The position numbers and the translations under genes were made by a program. A DNA stretch of 64,000 nucleotides from Streptomyces sp. SirexAA-E (lineage in GTDB: Bacteria; Actinomycetota; Actinomycetes; Streptomycetales; Streptomycetaceae): contig NC_015953.1 of NCBI RefSeq assembly GCF_000177195.2, forward strand, positions 2,356,001-2,420,000. Reading direction: 5' to 3'. How positions within the stretch are numbered: position 1 is the first letter of the stretch; every line of letters starts with the position of its first letter. Under the pieces are notes generated by a model. That model searched no databases. It was given only the letters and a program-made list of their open reading frames with translations, and was not told the origin of the DNA. Shown in pieces: positions 49,207 to 57,207 of this stretch.

Positions 49207-51857
49207 GCGGAACCTCCGGAGATGAGGGTGAGGAAGGCGTCCTCCAGGCGGCGGTGCGGTCCGACGCCGGTCACCGGCACGTCGAGCCGGACGAGTTCGG
49301 CGACGAGGCCGGGGACGGTCGCCCCGTCGAGCCGGACGAGCAGCCCGCGCCGGTCGTCGGTGCGGACGGCGGAGCCGACTCCGGGCAGCACGGCGACCTT
49401 CTCCGCGAGCGGTTCGGACACCTCCCCGGCGGTGGTCACCAGGATCATGTCGCCGGAACCCGTGATCTCGGCGACGGGCCCGGCCTGGACGAGCCGGCCC
49501 CGGTCCATGACGACGAGGTGGGTGCAGGACTGTTCGACCTCGGAGAGCAGGTGGCTGGAGACGATCACGGTGCGGCCGCCGGCCGCGTACCGGATCATCA
49601 CGTCCCGCATCTCCCGGATCTGGGGCGGGTCGAGGCCGTTGGTCGGTTCGTCGAGGATGAGCAGGTCCGGCATGCCGAGCATGGCCTGGGCGATGGCCAG
49701 CCTCTGGCGCATCCCCTGGGAGTAGGTGCGCACGGCACGGGCCAGGGCGTCGCCGAGCCCGGCGATCTCCAGGGCCTCGTCCAGGCGCGCGTCCTCGGCG
49801 GGCCGCCCGGTGGCCTGCCAGTACAGCTCCAGGTTGGCGCGGCCGGACAGGTGCGGCAGGAAGCCCGCGCCTTCGACGAAGGACCCGACCCGGGACAGCA
49901 CGGGCGCCCCGGGGCGGATGGCGTGCCCAAAGACCCGGATCTCACCGGCATCGGGGGCGATGAGCCCCATCAGCATCCGCAGGGTGGTGGTCTTGCCTGC
50001 CCCGTTCGGCCCGAGCAGGCCCAGGACCTGCCCCTTCTCGACCTGGAAGCCGAGGTCGCGGACGGCGTACCGGTCGGTGGACCCGGAGTACTTCTTGGAC
50101 AGGCCGGTGATCCGCAGCGGCACCTCGGCGAGGTCCGGGTCGGGCGCGGGGACCGTGGAGCGCCTGCGCGTGGTGAGCAGCAGGACGGCGGCGACGAGCA
50201 GCCCGGCGGCCGGGAGTCCCCAGGTCCACCACGGCATCGAGGCCGCGGCGGTCTTCACCGCGGGCGCGGTGGGGACGGTGAGCGGCCCGTCGAGGGTGAC
50301 GGTGTACGTGGCGGGCTCGGCCGGTGACGCGTAGCCGAGGTCGGTCGCGGACAGCACGAGGCGGAGCCGGTGCCCGGCATCGAGCTCGTGGTCGACGGCG
50401 GGCAGCGTCAGCTCGACGGGCCTGCCCTGCTGTCCCGGCGTGATCCGGTGCGGGGTGACGAGCTGGGACGGCAGGACCTGCTGCTTGCCGTCCGGGGAGA
50501 CGTCGTACACCTTGCCGAAGAGGACCGCGTCGCCCTGGTCGGCCTTGACGGTCACCCGGACGGTGGGCGAGCCGGTGACGCGGACGGCCTTGCCCAGCGG
50601 GGCGGAGTCGAAGCGTGCGAACTGCCCGGGGAAGTCGAGGGAGAGCCCGACGCCGAGCGAGGACAGCTGGGAGAGTCCGCCGCCGATGCCCGGCAGGGCG
50701 GAGACGGAGGGCGGGTTGGCCCCGGCGGGGTTACGGAACGTCTGCGTCCGCCGCCCTTCGAGCGCGACCTCCTTCCCGCCGCTCGTCAGCCCGGGGTATG
50801 TGGGCCCGTCCGCACCGCGCTTGAGGGCCGCCCCGTCGGTGGAGTCGACGCCCCCGGTGCGGGTGACCCGGAAGGCGGGCCCGGTGTCGGCGCCCTTGTC
50901 GTCCTTCAGGTAGCGGTCGAACCACTGGCCGATCCGGTGCTGGACGCGGTCGCTCTCGGCGTCGCCGCCGTCGTGGCCGCCGGCGATCCAGTCGACGGCG
51001 ACGGGGGCTCCGTTGCCGCGGATGGCCTTCGCCATGGCGTCGGCCTGGTCGAGCGGGAAGAGGGAGTCGCTCTGGCCCTGGACGATCAGCGCGGGGACGT
51101 CGATGCGGTCGGCCACGGCGACGGGGGAACGTTCCGTCAGCAGCGTCCGCGCGGCCGCGTCCGGCTTCCCGTTGACCGCGACCCGCTCGTACATCTCGCA
51201 GAGCCGCTTCTCGAACTTCTGGCAGCCGCCGCCGGTCGTGACGAAGATCCCGGCCCAGAGCTTCTTGAACACCCCGTCGGGGAACAGGGCGTCGGCGAGG
51301 TTCCAGTAGGTGATCATCGGTGCGACGGCGTCGACCCGTTGGTCGTACCCGGCGGCCAGCAGGGACACGGCCCCGCCGTACGAGGCACCGGTGACGCCGA
51401 CGCGCGGATCACCCTCGGCGTCGAGCCGCACCTCGGGCCGGGTGGCCAGCCAGTCGATGAGCCCGGAGACGTCCTTGACCTCTGCTTCCGGCGAGTTGAG
51501 GGTGATCTCCCCGGTGGTTTTCCCGAACCCGCGCGCGGACCAGGTCAGGACGGCGTACCCGTCGGCGGCCAGCTTCTCCGCCTGGGCCCGCACGTCGTTC
51601 TTGCTGCCGCCGAAGCCGTGGCCGATGAGCACGGCGGGCCTGGGCCGCGAGCCACCGGCCGTGAAGTACGAGGTGTCGACGGACACCCCGTTCATCCGCA
51701 TCATCCGGTCCTCGCGGTGCACGGTCGGCGCGCTGTCGTCGGCCACGGCGGTCCAGGTACCGGCGCCCGCGAGCAGGACGAGCACGGCGACGAGCGCGGC
51801 CCACCTGCCCCGGGTGCGGGGCAGCCGGGGGCGCCACCGGGAAGTCGGAATCTCCAT
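49203..51857 (-). CDS. Membrane-anchored S15/CocE-type hydrolase fused to ABC ATPase
   Basis: 884 residues in four parts. Residues 19-38 are an N-terminal membrane segment. Residues about 55-330 form an alpha/beta hydrolase of X-Pro dipeptidyl-peptidase/CocE type: LIGHGFGGSKNDVRAQAEKL, nucleophile in VTGASYGGAVSLL (about 156), GQSDSLFPLDQ and AGGHDGGDAE. Residues about 340-530 resemble the PepX C-terminal jelly-roll domain. A second membrane segment (about 545-565) leads to an ABC ATPase: LGPNGAGKTTTLRML (about 615), YSQGMRQRLAIAQAM, LLILDEPTNGLDPP, VSSHLLSEVEQS. The topology puts the hydrolase outside and the ATPase inside. The permease overlaps downstream. Confidence 0.88.
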   Translation of the reverse strand: MEIPTSRWRPRLPRTRGRWAALVAVLVLLAGAGTWTAVADDSAPTVHREDRMMRMNGVSVDTSYFTAGGSRPRPAVLIGHGFGGSKNDVRAQAEKLAADGYAVLTWSARGFGKTTGEITLNSPEAEVKDVSGLIDWLATRPEVRLDAEGDPRVGVTGASYGGAVSLLAAGYDQRVDAVAPMITYWNLADALFPDGVFKKLWAGIFVTTGGGCQKFEKRLCEMYERVAVNGKPDAAARTLLTERSPVAVADRIDVPALIVQGQSDSLFPLDQADAMAKAIRGNGAPVAVDWIAGGHDGGDAESDRVQHRIGQWFDRYLKDDKGADTGPAFRVTRTGGVDSTDGAALKRGADGPTYPGLTSGGKEVALEGRRTQTFRNPAGANPPSVSALPGIGGGLSQLSSLGVGLSLDFPGQFARFDSAPLGKAVRVTGSPTVRVTVKADQGDAVLFGKVYDVSPDGKQQVLPSQLVTPHRITPGQQGRPVELTLPAVDHELDAGHRLRLVLSATDLGYASPAEPATYTVTLDGPLTVPTAPAVKTAAASMPWWTWGLPAAGLLVAAVLLLTTRRRSTVPAPDPDLAEVPLRITGLSKKYSGSTDRYAVRDLGFQVEKGQVLGLLGPNGAGKTTTLRMLMGLIAPDAGEIRVFGHAIRPGAPVLSRVGSFVEGAGFLPHLSGRANLELYWQATGRPAEDARLDEALEIAGLGDALARAVRTYSQGMRQRLAIAQAMLGMPDLLILDEPTNGLDPPQIREMRDVMIRYAAGGRTVIVSSHLLSEVEQSCTHLVVMDRGRLVQAGPVAEITGSGDMILVTTAGEVSEPLAEKVAVLPGVGSAVRTDDRRGLLVRLDGATVPGLVAELVRLDVPVTGVGPHRRLEDAFLTLISGGSA

Positions 51858-51988
51858 GCTCCGACCCTAAGGGCTGTCCCACGGGGTGCCGGAGTGCCCC
51901 GGGGGGAGGTTGCGGACCTCCCTGAGGGGTACCGATCGTCCACCCCGTACTCCGCACGCGGTACACCGCCGACCCGAAGGGCCCGCCG

Positions 51989-52423
51989 ATGCGCATCCGT
52001 CGCGCCACCACCACCGAGGAACTCCTCGCGGCCGGCGATCTGTTCGACAGCCCGCCGCGCGAGGAGTGGGCGGCCCGGTTCCTCACCGCGGCCGGCCACC
52101 TGCTGCTCCTCGCGTACGTGGACGACCGCCCGGCCGGGTTCGTGTCGGGCATCGAGATGCTCCACCCGGACAAGGGGACGGAGATGTGCCTGTACGAACT
52201 GTCGGTGGCCCCCGCCTACCGCCGCCGGGGCGTCGGCCGGGCGCTGACCGCGGCGCTGGCTTCCGAGGCGCGGGAGCGCGGCTGTTACGGGATGTGGGTC
52301 GGCGTGGAACGGGACAACCGGGCGGCGGTGGCGACGTACGGCTCGACGGGGGCACAGGACGAAGGGGTGTTCGCCATGCTGGGCTGGGAGTTCGGCGACG
52401 GGGAGCCGGAGGGCGGGGCGTAA
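51989..52423 (+). CDS. GNAT-family N-acetyltransferase
   Basis: 144 residues from ATG 51989. The acetyl-CoA site is YELSVAPAYRRRGVGRALTA (about 70-89), followed by CYGMWVGVERDNRAAVATYG. The layout resembles aminoglycoside 3-N-acetyltransferase type I relatives, but substrate residues cannot be judged from sequence and it should not be called a resistance gene. It is divergent from the hydrolase-ATPase fusion and 42 bp upstream of a kinase-like gene. Confidence 0.82.
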   Translation: MRIRRATTTEELLAAGDLFDSPPREEWAARFLTAAGHLLLLAYVDDRPAGFVSGIEMLHPDKGTEMCLYELSVAPAYRRRGVGRALTAALASEARERGCYGMWVGVERDNRAAVATYGSTGAQDEGVFAMLGWEFGDGEPEGGA

Positions 52424-52464
52424 TCCGCTCGCACGGGCCGCGCGGAGCCTGGCAGGGTACGCGC

Positions 52465-53067
52465 ATGGACCGCATCGACGGCACGGACGGCATCGCCCAC
52501 CCGGACCCGGGCCCCACCGAGGCGCTGCTCATCGGCGGCCGGGCGGGCGTCGGCAAGACGACGGTGGGCTGGGAGATCTCCGACCGGCTCCGCGAGGCGG
52601 GCGTCGCACACGCGGTCATCGAGGGCGACTACCTGGGCCAGGTCCACCCGGCTCCACCCGGCGACCCGCGCCGCTCGGCGGTCACGGAAGCCAACCTGAC
52701 GGCGGTGTGGGGCACGTACGCGGCGCTGGGCTACCGCCGCCTCGTCTACTCGAACACGGTGAGCGTCCTGCCGGACTCGGCCGTGATGTTCGAGCGGGCC
52801 CTCGGCCCCGGCGTACGGATCATCCGCGTCCTGCTCACCGCCTCCGACACCACGACCCTGACCCGTCTCACGGCCCGCGAAATCGGCTCCGCGCTGGACC
52901 GCGAAGTCGCGGGCAGCGCCCGCAAGGCCCGCCTCCTGGACGCACAGTCCCCACCGGACACGGTGAGGATCCCCACGGACGGCCGCACGGTGGGCGACAT
53001 CGCGGCGGAGGTGCTGGGGGCTGCGGGGTGGGTGGGGCCCGGCGGGGGCGAAGACGGAGCCCGGTGA
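52465..53067 (+). CDS. AAA/P-loop kinase-like protein
   Basis: A 200-residue protein from ATG 52465. The P loop is LLIGGRAGVGKTTVGWEISD (about 22-41) and VIEGDYLGQVHP holds a candidate catalytic Asp; YRRLVYSNTVSVLPDS and LTRLTAREIGSALDR follow. It resembles small nucleoside/chloramphenicol-phosphotransferase-like P-loop kinases of actinobacteria. Phosphate acceptor unknown. The C-terminus is rich in Gly (GGEDGAR). It probably shares a transcript with the acetyltransferase upstream. Confidence 0.75.
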   Translation: MDRIDGTDGIAHPDPGPTEALLIGGRAGVGKTTVGWEISDRLREAGVAHAVIEGDYLGQVHPAPPGDPRRSAVTEANLTAVWGTYAALGYRRLVYSNTVSVLPDSAVMFERALGPGVRIIRVLLTASDTTTLTRLTAREIGSALDREVAGSARKARLLDAQSPPDTVRIPTDGRTVGDIAAEVLGAAGWVGPGGGEDGAR

Positions 53068-53090
53068 GACCGGAGCAGGACAGCCCCACC

Positions 53091-53180
53091 GGGCTCGTCC
53101 CCCGCCGTGCGGGGAGCAGGTGGTACCGGCGGTGTCCTCGTTCTCACCGGGAGAACCATCCCCGCATGCGCGGGGAGCAG
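53091..53180 (+). CRISPR. Degenerate two-repeat type I-E-like CRISPR relic
   Basis: Two 29-bp repeat-like units (53091-53119 and 53152-53180) flank one 32-bp spacer (53120-53151): exactly the 61-bp period of type I-E arrays. The units share the GTGCGGGGAGCAG / GCGCGGGGAGCAG 3' half and a CCCC-GGGG hairpin like Streptomyces type I-E repeats, but differ at about ten positions, so the array is decayed. No cas genes are in the window. Confidence 0.55.
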
Positions 53181-53340
53181 ACTCCGTGACCAAGGGTTTT
53201 ATCGGCGCGGTCGGTCGTTCTTGAGCACTTTCGTCGACTCCGGAATGTCACGCGAAACGCCCCACATGGCACACCTCCCCTACGCCGAGAGGCCCAGCCC
53301 AGCCAACTCCTCGCAGCCCCACACCGGTTGTGCGGCGCAC

Positions 53341-53952
53341 TCAGCCGTCAGACGGAACCGGTAGCGGTCGAGGTGCGGGCAGGTGCAGTGGCGTCTCCGT
53401 CGGCAGGAGGCTCGCGGCCCGGTCCCGGTCCCCCGCCCTGACCAGTGCGTGCACGTCGCGCGCCAGCGGCGTCACATCGCGGATCGACACGGTCCACTCG
53501 TCCGCGTACCTCCGCGCCGCCTCGCCCGACAGCCCGAGCTGGAGCGAGCGGTACGGCAGCGGGTTCAGGTTCAGGTCCCGCTCGGGGTCCCACTGGACCC
53601 GGGCGGGGGCGGACCGCAGGGCCTGCTTCCAGGCGGCCTCGTCCGGGTGGACACCGCGTACGTAGTGGGACAGCTCCGCGTTCGCCAACGCCCAGGCCAG
53701 GCCGGCCCGTTCGACCTCGACGGCAAGGACGACCTCCTGCCCTTCCTTCGCGCCCCACCCGCAGCGGTACATCATCCACAGGAAGCTGGGCTTTACCCAC
53801 GTCATCCGGTCCCGCTTCCACGCTGCCGGGAACCGCCCGTCACGGGCGGCCGGCAGCCCGATCGCGGGCCGGTACGCCTGGTACACGGTGACCGTCGCGG
53901 CGGTGTGCTGGGCGCGGATCTCGTAACGGGGCGGGGTGGCCTGGACGTTCAT
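53341..53952 (-). CDS. DUF4291 family protein
   Basis: 203 residues from ATG 53952. The N-terminus PPRYEIRAQHTAATVTVYQA YRPAIG and the following DRMTWVKPSFLWMMYRCGWG, then YRSLQLGLSGEAARRYADEW match the DUF4291 family, found across bacteria and fungi with unknown function. No membrane or signal segment. Ends IRDVTPLARDVHALVRAGD plus a proline-rich tail. It stands alone in a low-density stretch, with the CRISPR relic beyond its 3' end. Confidence 0.82.
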   Translation of the reverse strand: MNVQATPPRYEIRAQHTAATVTVYQAYRPAIGLPAARDGRFPAAWKRDRMTWVKPSFLWMMYRCGWGAKEGQEVVLAVEVERAGLAWALANAELSHYVRGVHPDEAAWKQALRSAPARVQWDPERDLNLNPLPYRSLQLGLSGEAARRYADEWTVSIRDVTPLARDVHALVRAGDRDRAASLLPTETPLHLPAPRPLPVPSDG

Positions 53953-53999
53953 GCGTCTCAGGATGGGCGAGGCCACCGCGTCCCGGCACCTGGTTTTCC

Positions 54000-54215
54000 T
54001 CAGGCCCGGCGACGCGCCTTCACCTCGTCGACGAAGGCGGACCAGGCCGCGGCCCCGAACATGAGCGCGGGCCCGTGGGGGCGCTTGCTGTCACGGACGG
54101 GGAGGACGCCGGGGACGCCGTCAGCGACCTCGACGCAGTCGCCGCCCTGCCCGTTGCTGTAGCTGGACTTGCGCCAAGCGGCGGCGTCGCACGCGGGCCG
54201 GGAGTCGGGGGTCAC
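54000..54215 (-). CDS. DUF397 domain protein
   Basis: 71 residues from GTG 54215 behind GAGGAG. It shows the DUF397 pattern AAWRKSSYSNGQGGDCVEVA, then VLPVRDSKRPHGPALMF and AAWSAFVDEVKA. Such proteins are small partners of the XRE/DUF5753 regulator encoded next door; in Streptomyces pairs of this kind (Scr1 type, BldB-related in fold) act in development or as toxin-antitoxin-like systems. Its first 95 bp overlap the 3' end of the XRE gene in another frame. Confidence 0.9.
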   Translation of the reverse strand: MTPDSRPACDAAAWRKSSYSNGQGGDCVEVADGVPGVLPVRDSKRPHGPALMFGAAAWSAFVDEVKARRRA

Positions 54216-55053
54216 AGTACTTCTCCTCAATGATGGAGCGGATCAAGTCGACAGACGCCTGGGGCGAGAGGGCCAGTGCCTGCAAGTGATCAAGCGCCAG
54301 CGCGAACTCCGCCACCGTTCCAGGATGCTCCACGAGTTCGCCGGAGAAGGCACTCTCGACATACGCCACGTCAGGTTGCGCGGAGAAGGACAGGACCGTG
54401 GTGGACCCGCCCAGCAACGGGTGGTCTCCCTGGTCGAGCTCTAGCACCTGCAGTACCACGCTATGCAGGTCGGATACAGCGATCAAGTGCTCGAGCTGCT
54501 GCTTCATCGCGTCCGGAGTTCCCAACGGCCGCCGCAGTACCGCCTCGTCCAGAATGGCCCACAACACGGGGGCCGTCTCCGCGCCGAGTATCGCCTGACG
54601 GGCCAGTCGCGCGGTCAGCAGCTTCTCCAGAGCGGCACCGACGCTTGGGCGCGACCCGGCGAGCAGGGCTCTCGCATACGCCTCCGTCTGCAACAGCCCA
54701 GGGACGGTCTGGGCCTGGTATTTGCGGATCTTGGCGGCCTGAGGTTCCAGGTTCACGTATCGCTGCGCCCAGTCAGGAATCGGCGTCCGCACCACGTGCC
54801 GCCACAGGTCCATCAGCTCACCGTCGGCCTTGACCAGCCGGTCCAATGCCTCGGCCACATCCGGAACCGGTGTCTCGTTGCCCAGTTCGAACTGCGCGAT
54901 GCGGCTGTGCGCGATCGGGACCCTGTCCCCCAGCTCCCGCTGGGTCCAGCCCGCTCTGGTCCGGAACTTCCGGAGCATCGCCCCGTAGAGCGCCGCGAGT
55001 GACTGCGCCGGGTCGAGCTTCTTCGGTGCGGGCACGACGATCCCCGTTTTCAC
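54121..55053 (-). CDS. XRE regulator with DUF5753 (Scr1-type)
   Basis: 310 residues. The N-terminal HTH (about 18-75: LYGAMLRKFRTRAGWTQREL, then PIAHSRIAQFELGNETPVPD) is followed by the DUF5753 effector domain (about 100-280: YQAQTVPGLLQTEAYARALL, AILDEAVLRRPLG, LLGGSTTVLSF). The usual end of the family is ...SIIEEKY; here the frame reads on for about 30 Arg-rich residues through the start of the DUF397 gene, giving a 95-bp overlap. It likely binds and controls its own promoter and interacts with the DUF397 partner. Confidence 0.9.
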   Translation of the reverse strand: MKTGIVVPAPKKLDPAQSLAALYGAMLRKFRTRAGWTQRELGDRVPIAHSRIAQFELGNETPVPDVAEALDRLVKADGELMDLWRHVVRTPIPDWAQRYVNLEPQAAKIRKYQAQTVPGLLQTEAYARALLAGSRPSVGAALEKLLTARLARQAILGAETAPVLWAILDEAVLRRPLGTPDAMKQQLEHLIAVSDLHSVVLQVLELDQGDHPLLGGSTTVLSFSAQPDVAYVESAFSGELVEHPGTVAEFALALDHLQALALSPQASVDLIRSIIEEKYCDPRLPARVRRRRLAQVQLQQRAGRRLRRGR

Positions 55054-55152
55054 TCGGCACCTCGAAAACGACTACACCTGGTGATCGTAGCGATACGGAC
55101 CGATGCTCAGTGGTGGAACAACTCAAGCTCGACCCACCAAGGAGTACCGCCC

Positions 55153-55389
55153 GTGCACACAGCTCAAGGCAGGACCGGCAGCACTGCCGCAGAACGGATC
55201 AGGGAAGCCGAGACGGCGAGGGAGGACTTGTGGCACGCACTCACCGCAGTGGGGGTGACGCTGCCTTCGCTGGGCCTGGACGCAGCCTCGCTCGCCGCGC
55301 GGGAACCGACACCGCTGGTCGAGTTGGGACGCTGCAACCTGGAGACGGCGCGTCGGCTGACCGCGGCCCTGCACCGGCGCCCCGAGTGA
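55153..55389 (+). CDS. Small conserved protein next to XRE gene
   Basis: 78 residues from GTG 55153 behind AAGGAG. RIREAETAREDLWHALTAVG VTLPSLG and VELGRCNLETARRLTAALHR are the recognisable parts; my impression is that such short helical proteins often lie divergent from XRE/DUF397 pairs in streptomycetes, not verified. No known function. It is divergent from the XRE gene and its stop overlaps the next start (GTGA), so the two small genes are coupled. Confidence 0.65.
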   Translation: MHTAQGRTGSTAAERIREAETAREDLWHALTAVGVTLPSLGLDAASLAAREPTPLVELGRCNLETARRLTAALHRRPE

Positions 55390-55544
55390 GCGGCGTCGTG
55401 GAACAGGCACCGGACCCGCAGCCCGAGGAAGCGGACCGGGAGGCGGACCCGGTCACGGAAGCGGCGGCCGGCGAGCAGCGCCGTGCGGAGCTGCTCGCCA
55501 AGGTCCGCGAGGCCAACAAGTGGAGTGCCGGCAGGCCCGTCTGA
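55386..55544 (+). CDS. Very small acidic protein
   Basis: 52 residues from GTG 55386, in GTGA overlap with the previous gene. It is rich in Glu, Asp and Ala (EQAPDPQPEEADREADPVTE) with a helical basic end (EQRRAELLAKVREANKWSAG). Not recognised. The overlap and the strong terminator that follows support it as the second gene of a two-gene unit. Confidence 0.5.
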   Translation: MSGVVEQAPDPQPEEADREADPVTEAAAGEQRRAELLAKVREANKWSAGRPV

Positions 55545-55546
55545 CC

Positions 55547-55600
55547 CCCGCTCCCTGCCGGTGACGTATCACCTGGCAGTGGCTCCCGGCAGGGAGCGGG
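55547..55600. terminator. Strong bidirectional terminator
   Basis: A perfect 15-bp stem, CCCGCTCCCTGCCGG at 55547-55561 with CCGGCAGGGAGCGGG at 55586-55600. It lies between the small plus-strand genes and the end of the convergent mmsA gene. Confidence 0.85.
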
Positions 55601-55658
55601 CCCTACGGAGTACAGGAGAGACCATGCGGCGGCCCGCTGTCCAGGCCCGGCGTGGAGC

Positions 55659-57158
55659 TCAGTGGTTGCGGGGGAAGCCCAGGTCCACGCCGGCCGGGGT
55701 GTCCGCCGGGTCGGGCCAGCGGGTGGTGACGACCTTGCCCCGGGTGTAGAAGTGCACGCCGTCGTTGCCGTAGACGTGGTGGTCGCCGAAGAGGGAGTCC
55801 TTCCAGCCGCCGAAGGAGTGGTAGCCCACCGGGACCGGGATCGGCACGTTGACGCCGACCATGCCGGCCTCGATCTCCAGCTGGAAGCGGCGGGCCGCGC
55901 CGCCGTCGCGGGTGAAGATCGCGGTGCCGTTGCCGAACGGTGAGGCGTTCATGAGGGCGACGCCCTCCTCGTACGTGTCCACGCGCAGCACGCACAGCAC
56001 CGGGCCGAAGATCTCGTCCCGGTAGGCGTCGGAGTCCGTGGAGACGTTGTCCAGGAGGGACAGGCCGATCCAGTGGCCGCCCTCGTAGCCCTCGACCGTG
56101 AAGTCCGTGCCGTCCAGCACCACGTCCGCGCCCTGGGCGGCGGCGCCCTTGACGTACGAGGCGACCTTGTCGCGGTGGGCGGCCGTGATCAGCGGGCCCA
56201 TCTCGGAGGCGGGGTCGGTGCCGGGGCCGATGGTGATCTTCCCGGCGCGCTCCTTGATCCGGGCGACCAGGGCGTCGGCGACCGAACGGACGGCGATGAC
56301 CGCCGAGATCGCCATGCAGCGCTCACCGGCGGAACCGTACGCGGCGGAGACCGCGGCGTCGGCGGCGGCGTCCAGATCGGCGTCCGGGAGGACCAGCATG
56401 TGGTTCTTCGCGCCGCCGAGCGCCTGGACGCGCTTGCCGTGCGCGGAGGCGGTGGCGTGGATGTGGCGGGCGATCGGGGTGGAGCCGACGAAGGAGACGG
56501 CGGCGACGTCGGGGTGGGCGAGCAGCACGTCCACGGCGACCCTGTCCCCGTGCAGGACGTTCAGTACGCCGTCGGGCAGGCCCGCCTCGGCGGCCAGCTC
56601 GGCCAGCAGGTTGGCGGCCGAGGGGTCCTTCTCGCTGGGCTTCAGGACGAAGGTGTTGCCGCAGGCGACGGCCAGCGGGAACATCCACATCGGCACCATG
56701 GCCGGGAAGTTGAACGGGGTGATGCCCGCGACCACGCCGAGCGGCTGCCGGATCGAGGACACGTCGACCCGGCTGGAGACCTCGGTGGACAGCTCGCCCT
56801 TGAGCTGGGTGGTGATCCCGCACGCGAGCTCGACGATCTCCAGGCCGCGGGCGACCTCGCCGAGGGCGTCGGAGTGCACCTTGCCGTGCTCGGCGGTGAT
56901 GAGCGCGGCGATCTCGTCGCGGTGGGCGTCCAGCAGGGCGCGGTAGCGGAAGAGGACCGCGGTTCGGGCGGAGAGCGAGGAGGTGCCCCAGGTCGCGTAC
57001 GCGTCCTTCGCGGCGGCGACCGCCGCGTCCACCTCGCCCGGGGAGGCGAGGGCGACCTGGGTGGTGACGGCACCGGTCGCCGGGTCGGTGACGGGGCCGT
57101 AGTTGCCCGACGTGCCCTCGACGGACTTGCCACCGATCCAGTGGTTGAGGGTCTTCAT
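55659..57158 (-). CDS. mmsA: Methylmalonate-semialdehyde dehydrogenase (CoA-acylating)
   Basis: 499 residues from ATG 57158. This enzyme converts malonate semialdehyde, the last inositol intermediate (or methylmalonate semialdehyde from valine), to acetyl-CoA or propionyl-CoA with NAD+. Motifs: ITPFNFPAMVPMWMFPLAVA (substrate/cofactor loop), ALGGAKNHMLVLPDAD, and the catalytic Cys in GSAGERCMAISAV (about 285). Length fits the family. In inositol clusters it is called iolA. It is the last gene of the minus-strand inositol series, 49 bp after iolD, and ends at a strong bidirectional terminator. Confidence 0.93.
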   Translation of the reverse strand: MKTLNHWIGGKSVEGTSGNYGPVTDPATGAVTTQVALASPGEVDAAVAAAKDAYATWGTSSLSARTAVLFRYRALLDAHRDEIAALITAEHGKVHSDALGEVARGLEIVELACGITTQLKGELSTEVSSRVDVSSIRQPLGVVAGITPFNFPAMVPMWMFPLAVACGNTFVLKPSEKDPSAANLLAELAAEAGLPDGVLNVLHGDRVAVDVLLAHPDVAAVSFVGSTPIARHIHATASAHGKRVQALGGAKNHMLVLPDADLDAAADAAVSAAYGSAGERCMAISAVIAVRSVADALVARIKERAGKITIGPGTDPASEMGPLITAAHRDKVASYVKGAAAQGADVVLDGTDFTVEGYEGGHWIGLSLLDNVSTDSDAYRDEIFGPVLCVLRVDTYEEGVALMNASPFGNGTAIFTRDGGAARRFQLEIEAGMVGVNVPIPVPVGYHSFGGWKDSLFGDHHVYGNDGVHFYTRGKVVTTRWPDPADTPAGVDLGFPRNH

Positions 57159-57207
57159 GGCTGGGCTCCTTCGATGAGTGGCGGCGGTTCGGGGTGCGCG
57201 TCGCGGT

